A stretch of DNA of 64,000 bases from Helichrysum umbraculigerum (taxonomy: Eukaryota; Streptophyta; Magnoliopsida; Asterales; Asteraceae). A program made the position numbers and the translations under genes. The DNA lies in assembly GCA_949592205.1 (NCBI GenBank), contig CATIUR010000006.1:5527001-5591000 (forward strand), in the 5' to 3' direction. Shown here in pieces: positions 11,280 to 23,258 of this stretch. The notes below the pieces were generated by a model. That model ran no database searches. It saw only the letters and a program-made list of their open reading frames with translations, and was not told where the DNA came from. How positions within the stretch are numbered: the first letter of the stretch is position 1; the number at the start of each line of letters is the position of its first letter.

Positions 11280-13612
11280 TGTAACAACCGGCAAATTAGG
11301 CCTAGAATTAGTGCCTAATTCTTTGATAATACATGTAATTAGTTCTGTGTTAGGCTAATTAATTGATCGAATTTTATATATTGTTGAATATATATAAAAA
11401 AAAAAAAATGCGATTTGGTTAAATCGTACGCAATCTAAATCGAAGGTATTTCGATTCAATTTAATACGGACGTTGGTGACCAATTTTATTAAATAACGCT
11501 TTTATGTCAGAAATATTATTTTGATAATATTTCGTATTCATTCGTATCGTACAAACAAAACGTACACAAATCTAGATATTAAAACGCGCAACTAAATAAA
11601 ATAACTTATAACTTATAACTCAGATATAAATTGAATTATAAAATATTCAAACAATATATCGCGTAATAAATCGTATTTTAAAACTTATAATTAAAATGTA
11701 AATAATTGTTTAACGTTAAACGACGGAGCGAACGAACACCACACGGAGCGCGGGGCGAAAACTGAAAAGTGGGGATAAAACCCCCACCCCCCACTTTCTT
11801 TCCTCATTTTCATCTATCTCTTTCTCTCTCTTACTCTCTTTCTTCCTTTCTCTCTAAATCACCACCACCTCCACAATCTCTCAAAAACGCAAAATACTAC
11901 CGCCAAACGACCTCGGATTTCAAAGCTCTTTTAGGAGAAAGCGTTCACCACTTCGCGATCTACAATCCTATCTTTCCGGAATTTCTTTTCGGCAAATTGT
12001 AAGTTTCCGACAAAACTCCGAAAACTCTCGTTTTTAAGTATTATCACTTGTTTGTTGTTTGTATACACTTAAAATGTCCATATATGGGTTGGGTAAAAGT
12101 TTTGGACCGAACGGGAACCGAAAAACTCGTTTTCGACAAAAATTCCGGCCATCAGACCGCTACGTCGCACCTGGCCAGGGGCCTCTGCGACGTCGCGGCC
12201 TACGTCGCACAAAAACCTCAACGTCGCACCAGCGACGCAGCCTATTATGTCGCATTAACTTGCGGACGTCGCACGTAGCGACGTAGACTTTAACGTCGCA
12301 AACCGAACCAACGTCGCATTAGCGACGTCGCCCCCTACGTCGCATTGATTTGCGAAGGTCGCATTATGCGACGTACCTGCCTACGTCGCACCTTACGTCG
12401 CTTGCAACGTCGCATGCTACGTCGCACAAACCAGAGCCTTGAAAACTCACATTTTCACTAAGTGTCGAACTTTTACAACCTCAAATCCTTACGATACGAC
12501 CTAACAATCATAATAAAACATACTTTCCTATTACAATTACTTTAATTTGCGTATTGAATGATAAACTTTAATTATAACAAATCACCAACGGGCCGTATAC
12601 TTTGTTACGAACGCGAACAAACCAACATTTAAACACAACGGGTTGTATGAACAACTAGCCTAGATGGTCTTGCGAGACATCTACTTACTTAACCTTACGT
12701 GTTTAGGCACCAGAAGGTCACGGGTTCGGAGAACCTACTTGCTTTACTACTACTTGCTATTTACCACTGCTTGACTCAGGTGAGTCTTACGGCCCCACTT
12801 TTACTGTTTTAACTTATTGGGGGAGATGCATGCTACTAATTTTCTTGAACACAAGTACTAAACTGTTTACTATACCAAACGGAATTGCATGAGTTACTTA
12901 CTATTTACTGAAGTCTCTCCATCATATATCGTTAGTTATGTACTTAAGCGCGAACAGTAGTTAATGGATCCATTAGGGAAATGACCCTCCCCGCCCGGGG
13001 TAGTAGCGCTACCACGAACCGTTATGTATAAACGGGCGACTATTATTTCGTTACTTATGCTTGCTCAATTTCGAGCATGTCACGGGAGCAACTGATTACT
13101 TACGGGTTAAGCTTCGATTATGAGCCTCATGGCAACGGTATAACTTGATTACTTTACTTTTGGCGAGATTTGCAAATACTTGATATACGCCTACGGGCAC
13201 TACTGATGAAATCTTGTGTTCAAACTGATTATTTACTGATAAACCTGTGAGATTCACCAACCTTTTGGTTGACCCTTTTTAGCATGTATTCTCAGGTACA
13301 CTTACGGAGTAGGATCACTCCAGGATTACTAGCTAGAGTCGTATGATTTCCAAACTGCATTTAACGGAGATTCTTTGGCATTATCTTTTGTAACTATGGT
13401 TATGTAATAGAATCTCCCGCCATATACGCGGACTCTAGGCTTACAGATTTTTGTAAAGAAAACTATATGTTTTCAAACGATTTAGTTATGAAATGTAATT
13501 ATTTTACAAAACGTCTCATTTAGAGGTCGTTTGCTGTATATCTTGTGCTTTGTATATTGATTAGTAACACCCAAGTATGCTTCCGCAAATCACTAAATTT
13601 GGGGGTGTTACA
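11280..13612 (+). repeat. E1 3' LTR
   Basis: This is the near-identical partner of the 5' LTR. It includes the motif cluster at 12161-12427 and ends TGTTACA before the ATAAA target duplicate. It carries TTGTTGAATATATA-type extra bases near 11380 that are absent from the 5' copy. Confidence 0.92.
12161..12427. repeat. ACGTCGC motif cluster in E1 3' LTR
   Basis: This is the second copy of the 4679-4945 cluster. The visible differences are one C to T in an ACGTCGC unit (ATGTCGC) and one base between units. Confidence 0.85.
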
Positions 13613-13617
13613 ATAAA

Positions 13618-15102
13618 CGAGTAAATAATATCAACAGCTGGTTCTCCGAACCCGTAACCTCCAAATGCCTAAACACGTAATGTTAAGTAAGTAGATGTCT
13701 CGCAAGATCATCTAGGCTAGTTGTTCATACAACCCAACGTGTCCGAATGTTGGTTTGTTATCGTTTGTATAAAAATGTACGACCCGTTGGTGACGAGTTT
13801 GGAATAATAAACTTTAAGTATTATTATCAAATTATTGATGTTTTGCACTTACAAAAGTATCCCAAAGTGTTTTATAAGTCGTATCGTATAAGGATTTGAG
13901 GTTGTAAAAGTTCGACACTTAGTGAAAATGTGAGTTTTCAAGGCTCTGGTTTGTGCGACGCAGCATGCGACGTTGCAAGCGACGTAAGGTGCGACGTAGG
14001 CAGGTACGTCGCATAATGCGACCTTCGCAAATCAATGCGACGTAGAGGGCGACGTCGCTAATGCGACGTGGGTTCAGTTTGCGACGCTAAAGTTTACGTC
14101 GCTACGCGCGACGTCCGTAAGTTAATGCGACGTAATAGGCTACGTCGCTAGTGCGACGTTGGGATTTTTGTGCGACGTAGGCCGCGACGTCGTAGAGGCC
14201 CCTGGCCAGGTGCGACGTAGCGGTCTGATGGCCGGAATTTTTGTCGAAAACGAGTTTTTCGGTTTCCGTTCGGTCCAAAACTTTTACCCAACCCATATAT
14301 GGACATTTTAAGTGTATACAAACAACAAACAAGTGATAATACTTAAAAACGAGAGTTTTCGGAGTTTTGTCGGAAACTTACAATTTGCCGAAATGAAATT
14401 CCGGAAAGATAGGATTGTAGATCGCGAAGTGGTGAACGTTTTTCCTAAAAGAGCTTTGAAATCCGAGGTCGTTTGGCGGTAGTATTTTGCGTTTTTGAGA
14501 GATTATGGAGGTGGTGGTGATTTAGAGAGAAAGGAAAAAAAAAGAGAAAGTAAGAGAGAGAAAGAGGTAGATGAAATGAAGAAAGAAAGTGGGAGGTGGG
14601 GGTTTTATCCCCACTTTTCAGTTTTCGCCCCGCGTTCCGTGTGGTGTTCGTTTGCTCCGTCGTTTAACGTTAAACAATTATTTACATTTTAATTATAAGT
14701 TTTAAAATACTATTTATTACGCGATATATTGTTTGAATATTTTACAATTCAATTTATATTTGAGTTATAAGTTATAAGTTATTTTATTTAGTTGCGCGTT
14801 TTAATATCTAGATTTGTGTACGTTTTGTTTGTACGATACGAATGAATACGAAATATTATCAAAATAATATTTCTGACATAAAAGCGTTATTTAATAAAAT
14901 TGGTCACCAACGTCCGTATTAAATTGAATCGAAATACCTTCGATTTAGATTGCGTACGATTTAACCAAATCGCATTTTTCGTGTATATATATATTCAACA
15001 ATATATAAAGTTCGATCAATTAATTAGCCTAACACAGAACTAATTACATGTATTATCAAAGAATTAGGCACTAATTCTAGGCCTAATTTGCCGGTTGTTA
15101 CA
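13618..15102 (-). mobile_element. S1: reverse solo LTR, right part
   Basis: This is the continuation of S1 after E1. It reads as the reverse complement of the first two-thirds of the E1 LTR, including its own motif cluster (13953-14220), and ends CCGGTTGTTACA at 15102 followed by target duplicate CATTT. Confidence 0.85.
13953..14220. repeat. GCGACGT motif cluster in S1
   Basis: Same motif set as in E1, seen on the opposite strand, with a few units decayed by single substitutions (for example GCGACGC, GACGTCGTAG). Confidence 0.8.
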
Positions 15103-15361
15103 CATTTAATGGAGATTCTTGGCATTATCTTTTGTATATTGTGGTTATGTAATAGAATCTCCCGCTACTTACGCGGACTCTAGGAAACGATACTTTTGTA
15201 ACGAAAACAATATGTTTTCAAACGATTTATTTATCGAATGTAACTATTTTATAAACTTCTCATTTAGAGGTCGTTTGCTATATATCTTTGTGCTTTTGAC
15301 TACTTGATTAGTCGCGCCTCGACTCGAATCACTTCTGCATCACAAATTTAGGGGTGCGACA
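15103..15361 (+). mobile_element. L-outer: right end of LTR
   Basis: It resumes the LTR after S1 (AATGGAGATTCTTGGC, matching AACGGAGATTCTTTGGC in E1) and ends GGGGTGCGACA at 15361. No primer-binding site follows, so L-outer is either a 3' LTR or a solo LTR. Confidence 0.75.
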
Positions 15362-15755
15362 TGTAATTTCCTAGCGAAGAAATTGACACTGATTACAGGT
15401 CATAATTCTGAGTATTGGTCAAAAAACATCATAACGAGTGAACGAGAATGCTTATGATCGTTTCTTTAGTATTTATCACGTTTTAAGATCATTTTGGTTG
15501 ATTTTTGACACGTTGTCTATAGTTTAGCCCATGTGACACATTTTGATAATAATCCATTCATAATGAATGTTTTAGTTAATAATTGGGCTAAAAAGGTGGA
15601 TATAATGTATGTAAAAACATGACTTTTTTACGTGTTATCAACGTTTCAGCAACGCATTTCAGCACACGCGTTTCAGCAACTTAGTCTAAATCGACTCCCA
15701 CAAATAATCTGGACCCGAAAATAGTAACTTATCCGGGCATGCACTCCGCACCACC
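15362..15755. other. Unassigned spacer
   Basis: About 390 bases of AT-rich DNA with no usable ORF and no terminal repeat that I can pair. Confidence 0.5.
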
Positions 15756-15760
15756 TAACA

Positions 15761-16156
15761 TGTAACACCCCCATAAGACCCGTACCTGGACCACGTGCGG
15801 GCAGTGTTACTATTGAGGCCCACTGGGCTAGGTCTGCAGCCCAATGCACCCCAACCCATCACCTGTGGATTTAGTAATATCCACCAGGTAGGTTGTTGGA
15901 TTCGAACTTGAATCCCTTTAATACTAAGTCTTTCAACTTAGTATCACCAATTGAGCTGCAGCTCAATTGGTGATACTAAGTTGAAAGACTTAGTATTAAA
16001 GGGATTCAAGTTGGAATCCAACAACCTACCTGGTGGATATTACTAAATCCACAGGTGATGGGTTGGGGTGCATTGGGCTGCAGACCTAGCCCAGTGGGCC
16101 TTAATAGTAACACTGCCCGCACGTGGTCCAGGTACGGGTCTTATGGGGGTGTTACA
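15761..16156. repeat. 396-bp near-perfect palindrome
   Basis: Two 198-bp arms meet at CTGCAG (15956-15961) with no spacer, and I count two mismatches between them. The outer ends read TGTAACACCCCCATAAGACC, sharing the first 13 bases with the E2 LTR end. Near the centre each arm reads AGCTCAATTGGT followed about 40 bases on by a GATTCAAGTT-like block, reminiscent of tRNA-derived A and B boxes, so the arms may be SINE-like copies head to head. The bases 16157-16187 repeat 15925-15955 exactly before the LTR resumes at CCCCAAATTC. Confidence 0.85.
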
Positions 16157-16187
16157 TAAGTCTTTCAACTTAGTATCACCAATTGAG

Positions 16188-18563
16188 CCCCAAATTCACT
16201 GTTTAGCGGAAGCAGGTTTTGGGGTGCTACTAATCAAATATCACAGCACAAAGATAAAGCAAACGACATCTATATGCAACATTTGTAAATCAGTTACATT
16301 CCATAGATATAATGTTTGAAAACTTAATGTTTTCGTATACAAAAAATGTAGTTTCCCTAGAGTCCACGCGTGTAGCGGGAGATTCTATTACATAATCGAA
16401 ATATACAAAAGATAATGCTAAGAATCTCCGTTAATGCAGTTGTGTTGAAATCATGCGACTCTAGCTAAAGTCCTGGAGTAATCCTACTCCGTCCGGGTAC
16501 CTGAGAAAACATGCTAAAAAGGTCAACACGAATGTTGGTGAATCTCACAGGTTTGTAATTAACATCAGTTTTGAACACAAGATTTCATCAGTAGTGCCCG
16601 TAGGCATAAAATCAGTATTTGCAATCCAGCAAATGTAAAACCCGTATTTGCAATCCAGCAAATGTAAGTAAGTAAGTTATACCGTTGCCATGAGGCTCAT
16701 AATCGAAGCTTAACCCGTAAGTAATAGGTTGCTCCCGTGACATGCTCGTAACTGAGCAAGCATAAGTAACGAATAATAGTCGCCCGTTTATACAGTACGG
16801 TTCGTGGTAGCGCTACTACCCCAGGCGGGGATGGTCATTTCCCTAATGGATCCATTAACTAGTGTTCGCGCTTAAGTCCATAACTAACGATATATGATGG
16901 AGAGACTTCTGTAAGTAGTAAATAACTCATGCAATTCCGTTTGGTATAGTAAGCAATTTAGTACTTGTGTTCAAGAAAAATCAGTAGCATGTATCTCCCG
17001 CAATAAGATAAAACAGTAAAAGTGGGGCCGTAAGACTCACCTGAGTCTTGTAGTAATCAGTAGCAAATAGCAAGTAGTAAGTAAAGCAAGTAGGTTCTCC
17101 GAACCCGTAACCTCCAAATGCCTAAACATATGAGGTTATGTAAGTATGTGTCTCGCGAGACGTTTCGTTTAGTTGTACACAACTAGTATATCCAATGTTT
17201 GTCCGTATGTTTGTAATTGTTTGTTTTGAGAAGACAGGTTTGGCCCGTTGGTGACGGTTTGTAATAAAAATTTTAAAATGTTGATTTTGCTACAGTAAAT
17301 GTGCTACAGTGAATTGCTACAGTAAAATTTGACTTTACTACAGTAACTTTGACTTTTCTATAGTGAAAATCCTTCAAAATTTCCAATTTTTTCTGTTTTC
17401 TGCGACATAATTTGCGACACAAGGATTTGTATGCGACACAAGGGTTGTGTCGCATAGGAATGCGACACAAGAGCTCTGCGACACAGTGGTTGTGTCGCAA
17501 AAGCTTGCGATGCTGATTCAACAGCGACATAAGGGTTGTGTCGTATAAGGTTTACGACACAAGGGTACGACACAATGTACGACATAAGCTACGACACAAA
17601 ATACGACACAAACGGATTTATGCGACACAACTTGCGACACAAGCGTTGTGTTGCAAAGATGAACACCAGCCCAGAAACCCAGCGACTGATGCATTTTTCC
17701 GATTCAAATCACAAATCTAACACATTTTTAGGCTGTAAAATCGTGTTCTACTTATACATATGGACAATACTAAGTTGTGTATACATTATTACATCCAAAC
17801 ATTACACCAAAATGATTAAATCTAGGATTTTAGAAATTTTCTTACAAATGCAAATCGAGAGAGATGGAGTCCGAAAATGATGATGTTGCCTTTGTTAATC
17901 TTGTTCCTTGTTTGATGGTGATTCCGAAAATGTGAATTTCGTGGGTTGATTTGTAAATCCGAAATTTTGGTGTGGATTGAGTTGAGAGAGTTTTAGAGGG
18001 TGTGTGTGTTTTGAATAATAAAAATGAAAGATAGGTGGTGGTGGTGGTATGAGGGCTGACCAAGGGAGAGGGGGAGGGGAAAACACTCCCAAAATGCGAT
18101 ATTTACTCCGCGTTCTAATTGATTAATTGCTCGTTTTTAGTATTTGGCCAAACAGTTATATTTTTTTAAAATGTGACTGGAGTATTTTAATAAAAATACC
18201 TTGAAATAAATTATACAAACATTTGTCGAGATATTTAAATTATTTGGTTTGCGTTTGATACGTTTTTGTTGAATTATTCAAATGTTGTCGCGATAATATA
18301 AATAATGTTCGTTCAACTGTGTATTTTTACAGAAAAATACGTTCCCATTATTTAAGTAAGTTTCGTCACCAACGTCCAAGTAAAATGTATCGGACTCTGT
18401 CCGATTAATCCGTACGATTTATCCAAATCGCGTAAGTACGCACATATATATAAATCACCTTATATATACAAATAGAGTCTGTAATTAGTCCTATTACATA
18501 CTAATTACAACTAGTTACAAATGATCAGGCATAATTAATTATCCTAATTAGGCAGGTGTTACA
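16188..18563 (-). repeat. E2 3' LTR (left)
   Basis: Homologous to 24136-26507. It lacks its expected outer dozen bases, which are separated from it by the palindrome. It contains a TCTTAC (GTAAGA on the minus strand) at 17840-17845, the motif cluster at 17401-17656 and the acceptor-like CTGAGAA at 16501. Confidence 0.88.
17401..17656. repeat. GCGACACAA/TTGTGTCGC cluster in E2 3' LTR
   Basis: About seventeen copies occur of GCGACACAA, its complement or close variants (ACGACACAA, GCGACATAA). At 17430-17456 two units form a perfect 12-bp inverted pair, TATGCGACACAA and TTGTGTCGCATA, around GGG. Confidence 0.85.
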
Positions 18564-18578
18564 TTCTCCCCTTGTTAA
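18564..18578 (-). other. E2 polypurine tract
   Basis: On the minus strand TTAACAAGGGGAGAA abuts the 3' LTR. Confidence 0.82.
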
Positions 18579-18596
18579 AGAAATTTCGTCCCGAAA

Positions 18597-21356
18597 TTAG
18601 CTCAAGTGCACGGACGGTGCGTTGTCTAGGAAGAGATGTGGGTATTTCTGTCGCATTTGGTCTTCCCGTTCCCTGGTGAATTCAGGACCACGTCTAGAAT
18701 TCCACCTGACTTTTATGATGGAAATACGACTCTGTTTCAATCGCTTGACCTCACGGTCCATGATTTCCATAGGTTCCTCGACAAAATGAAGTTTATCATC
18801 GATTTGGATTTCATCGAGCGGTATTATTAGTGTCTCGTCAGAAAGACATTTCTTCATGTTAGAAATGTGAAAAGTGTTGTGAACGCTGCTAAGCTCAGCA
18901 GGAAGTTGCAGGCGGTATGCCACTGGACCAATCCTTTCAAGGATTTCGAATGGTCCGATGTATCTAGGGTTTAGTTTGCCTCGTTTTCCGAATCGAATGA
19001 CACCTTTCCATGGTGCCACTTTGAGAAGTACCTTGTCCCCTACCTGGAACTCAAGGTGTTTGCGTCTCACGTCAGCATAGCTTTTCTGACGATCACGTGC
19101 GGCTTTCAGCCGGTTTTGAATACCAATGATTTTCTCAGTAGTTTCGTGAATGATTTCTGGACCCGTGAGTTGGGAATCTCCTAATTCAGTCCAACAGATA
19201 GGTGATCGGCACTTACGCCCGTAGAGTGCTTCGAAGGGTGCAGCCTTAATGCTGGTATGGTAACTGTTGTTGTACGAGAACTCGCACAACGGTAAGTGGC
19301 TTTCCCAAGAAGTACCGAAGTCCACTACGCAGGCTCGTAGCATATCTTCCAGTGTTTGGATGGTTCGCTCGCTTTGACCATCGGTTTGCGGGTGATAAGC
19401 TGTACTCATATCCAGACGAGTACCGAGAGATTTCTGTAACGATTGCCAAAAGTTGGAAGTGAAACGGCTGTTTCTATTCGAGATGATCGAGATAGGTACA
19501 CCGTGTCGCGAAACAATTTCTTTGACGTAGATGCGAGCCAAACGCTCTATCTTGTCAGTTTCCTTGATGGCCATAAAATGAGCAGATTTTGTGAGACGGT
19601 CCACAATCACCCAAATGGTATCGCAACCGCTCGAAGTTTTCGGTAGTTTGGTAATGAAGTCCATGGCAATTTGCTCCCATTTCCATTGAGGAATTTCAGG
19701 TTGTTGGAGCAATCCCGAGGGTCTTTGGTGTTCGGCCTTGACTTTGGAACAGGTTAAGCATTTACTGACGTACATGGCGATGTCAGCTTTCATGTTAGGC
19801 CACCAATACAACCCTTTGACATCGTGATACATCTTGTCAGAACCAGGATGTATAGAGTATCGAGATTTGTGAGCCTCAGCCATCACCAAATCTCGCAAGT
19901 TTCCGAATTTGGGTAACCACACCCGGTTAGAGAAGTATCGAGTCCCATCGGGTTTGATTTCGAATTGTTTATCCAAGCCTCGTAAGGCTTCATTTTTCAG
20001 GTTTTCATCGCTGAGTGCTTCAACCTGAGTGGTAAGGATTTGAGCAGGGAGCTCGTTACGAATTGTCATAGAAAGTGCTCGGACTCGAAGAGGTTTCACT
20101 CGTTCTTTTCGGCTTAAGGCATCGGCAACTACGTTTGCCTTGCCTGGATGGTATTTGATCTCGCAGTCGTAGTCACTAAGTAACTCAACCCAATGACGTT
20201 GCCTCATGTTTAGATCCTTCTGATCGAATATGTGTTGGAGACTTTTGTGATCGGTAAAGATAGTGCTTTTCGTACCGTAGAGATAATGTCTCCAGATTTT
20301 CAATGCGAAGACCACGGCACCTAACTCGAGGTCGTGGGTCGTATAGTTTTTCTCGTGGATTTTTAGTTGTCGTGAGGCATAGGCAATGACTTTTTCCCAT
20401 TGCATTAACACGCAACCAAGTCCTTGGTGTGAGGCGTCGCAATAAACTACGAAGTCATCAGTGCCCTCGGGTAAGGACAAGATTGGTGCACTGGAAAGTT
20501 TGTGTTTCAATAACTGGAAAACTGACTCTTGTTTATCAGTCCAATCGAACTTCTTATCTTTCTGAGTCAGTGTTGTTAAGGGAACATCTATTCTTGAAAA
20601 GTTTTCAATGAATCGGCGGTAATAACCAGCAAGACCTAAGAATTGTCTCACTTCGGTTGGAGTGGTCGGTGACTCCCAGCCCTTGATTGCTTCAATCTTG
20701 GCGGGATCAACGTGAATTCCCTGGCTGTCAATCACGTGTCCGAGGAATTGAATGGTTCGAATCCAGAACTCACACTTAGAGAATTTGGCATATAACTCTT
20801 CGTGTCTAAGGAGTCCTAGAATGGTTTTCAGATGTTGAGCATGTTCCTGTTCATTGCGAGAGTAAATTAGGATATCATCGATAAACACAATGACGAATTT
20901 GTCAAGATATGGTTTGCACACCCGATTGATAAGGTCCATGAATACAGCCGGTGCGTTGGTTAAACCGAATGGCATCACTTGGAATTCGTAATGCCCATAA
21001 CGAGTTCGGAAGGCTGTCTTTGGGATATCATCGTCGCGGACTCGGAGTTGATGATAACCTGACCGTAGATCAATCTTTGAGTAAACACTCGATCCCTGGA
21101 GTTGGTCAAATAGGTCGTCGATTCTAGGAAGCAGGTACCGATTCTTTATGGTTAGCTTATTCAGCTCTCGATAGTCGATACACATGCGGAAAGATCCATC
21201 TTTCTTTTTCACGAATAAGACCGGAGCTCCCCAAGGCGAGGAACTTGGTCGAATAAATCCTCTGTCCAGGAGTTCCTGTAGTTGATTAGACAACTCCTGC
21301 ATTTCGGATGGTGCTAAACGGTATGGGGCTCGTGCCACGGGTGCAGCTCCTGGCAC
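18597..21356 (-). pseudogene. pol: E2 pol: RT, RNase H, integrase, chromodomain
   Basis: This 919-residue frame lies downstream of the gag-protease frame and is shifted relative to it. It begins inside the RT N-terminus (MPGAAPVARAPYRL), carries FIDDILIYS, RNase H motifs YCDASHQGLG and TDHKSLQ, the integrase zinc region and a chromodomain-like end (KVRWNSRRGPEF), and stops at 18597. In the integrase the second catalytic position reads IISNRNSRF where E1 and E4 have IISDRDARF: codon AAT at 19478-19476 replaces Asp with Asn, so strand transfer activity is expected to be lost. It would have been fused to gag before the deletion near 21395. Confidence 0.9.
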
Positions 21357-22993
21357 AAGTTCGATTTGAAATTCAATTTGTCTAGGTGCGGAAGTCCGGG
21401 CAAGACTTCCGGGAAATCCCGCACGATTGGAACATCCTCAAGTCGCTTCTCCTCCGACTTCTTCTCCGTTACATGTGCGAGGATGGCTTGATACCCTTTT
21501 CGTAGATATTTTCTAGTTTTGAGGCAGGATACAATATTCAGATTCCGTCTGCCGGTCTCCCCTTGTAGGACTAAGGTTCCACCGGAGACAAGAGGTATGC
21601 GAACAAGTTTGTCATAACAGATGATTTCAGCTCGGTGCTCGGATAACCAATCCATACCGACAATAATATCGAAGCTGCCGATCTCGACAGGGATTAAATC
21701 ATTGGAAAACGTTTCGTTCGTAAGGTTAAGTGTACAGTTGCGTATGATGCTATCAGTCTCAATCAGTTTTCCGTTAGCTAGTTCTACAATGTATTTAGCA
21801 TCTAAGGCAGTGGGAGTTATATCAAGTAAAGGGCTAAATTTCTCAGAAATGAAACTTCTATCGGCACCGGTATCAAATAATACAGAAGCAGTAAGGTCGT
21901 TGAGAAGGAACGTACCCGTCACGACATTCGGGTCTTGTCCGGCTTCCCCAGCCTTGATAACGAATGCTCTACCACGAGCAGGGTTGTTGTTGTTTTTCAG
22001 CTTTGGGCAATCCTTCTTGAAGTGCCCTGAATTTCCGCACCCAAAGCAGGCCTTTGGTGCATTAGTGTTGGGGGTAGAAACATTGGCCCGGCAATCCTTG
22101 GCTAGATGCCCGAACCGTTTGCAGTTGGAGCAAGGGCAAGAACCGTCATGATGGCGGTTGCATTTGGAACAGTAGGGTTTGTTCCCGATGTACCCTTTCT
22201 TCTCCGAAGTCCCCGATGAATAAGCCTTAACAGACTCAGGCTTTTTGTTGGAGGTTTGGTTGGATGAGTTGGGGTTCCCTTCCCACTTACGTTTGTTGTT
22301 TGCCGATGGGGTTGATGTTGTGCCACGGCGGACAGAATTTGCCGTTAGCTCATGGGCCATACGAATGGCGCTCTGAATAGTACCCGGTTTGGATGATGTC
22401 ACCAGGTCTTGGAGTCTCTCGGGGAGTCCATCAACGTATTTCTCGATCCTCTTGTACTCAGGATCGACCATGGATGGGCACAGAGGTGCCAGTTGGTGGA
22501 AACGGTTGGTGTATCCGGTGATGTCATCACCCTGCATTTTGTGGTTCCAGAATTCCAATTCCAGCTGTTTCAATTCATCCCTGGGGCAGTACTCGCCCCT
22601 CAACATCTCCTTCAACTCCTCCCACGGGAGTTTGTAAGCATTAGCAATACCCACAGTCTGGGCATAGGTGTTCCACCAGGTGAGAGCGGTGTCAGTAAAA
22701 GTACTAACGGAGAACTTAACCTTGTCTCCCTCCGCACAGTTGCAGATAAGAAATACAGATTCGACTTTCTCGATCCAGCGTACTAGACCGATAGCTCCCT
22801 CAGTACCTACAAAGTTCAAAGGTTTGCAGTTCTGGAAGTCTTTGTAAGAACAGGGTTTGGGTTGTGGTGCATTGTTGGCTGTATCTTCGCTACCAGGGTT
22901 TGAGGTTCGGGTAGCTAAGGCTTGGTCTACACTGCGGGCAATCAGACCCGCTATTTCGGCTTCACTGAGGGTGACTTGTCGGCGAGGAGGCAT
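21314..22993 (-). pseudogene. gag: E2 gag-protease, frameshifted before RT
   Basis: Start is taken at MPPRRQV (22993), matching the E1 gag start; the open frame extends 16 codons upstream but with hydrophobic residues unlike gag. The zinc knuckles are CSNCKRFGHLAKDC and CFGCGNSGHFKKDC, both CX2CX4HX4C, followed by protease LFDTGAD (21866-21874 codes DTG). The frame stays in register to EVLPGLP, where comparison with E1 shows about 13 bases missing near 21385-21412; after this it reads the RT segment out of frame and stops at 21314. E1 and E4 keep gag and pol in one frame, so this is damage, not a programmed shift. Confidence 0.9.
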
Positions 22994-23258
22994 GATGCTG
23001 AACAAGAAAAGAACAAGGAAAGAATGATAAGATAATTGCAATGAAATTATGATATATCACAAGTGTATATGATGAGATACACGATAATAGTACGTAGTGA
23101 TAATCATATTCCATTTAGATAATCAAGTTGGATACAAGGTACGAGTTTTTCCAAAAGATTACAGAGTAATGGTAGTACAAAAGAGTCGGGAATTATTTCA
23201 CCCGGTTGGATTACATAGATTCCTACGAAATCATAAGAGAATACAGATTCAGCCTAAG

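Larger units (their letters stand above)
3812..13612 (+). mobile_element. E1: complete Ty3/gypsy chromovirus element
   Basis: This is a 9.8-kb element bounded by 2.3-kb LTRs with TG...CA-type ends and an exact 5-bp target duplication ATAAA at 3807-3811 and 13613-13617. The order is LTR, tRNA-Met primer site, two short upstream ORFs, gag-protease-RT-RNaseH-integrase-chromodomain in one frame, polypurine tract, LTR. The domain order and C-terminal chromodomain fit chromoviruses, most like the Tekay/Del group. The LTRs differ by roughly six substitutions and one 13-14 bp indel by eye, so insertion was recent. Three in-frame stops make it non-autonomous. Confidence 0.93.

Noticed and set aside
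21314..21356. Gag/pol overlap in E2 as a programmed frameshift
   Set aside because: E1 and E4 have a single frame, and E2 lacks about 13 bases found in E1 at this point, so deletion is the simpler explanation.
22389..22786. Plus-strand ORFs over E2 gag and similar antisense frames over E1 and E4
   Set aside because: They are opposite-strand shadows of gag-pol with no independent support.
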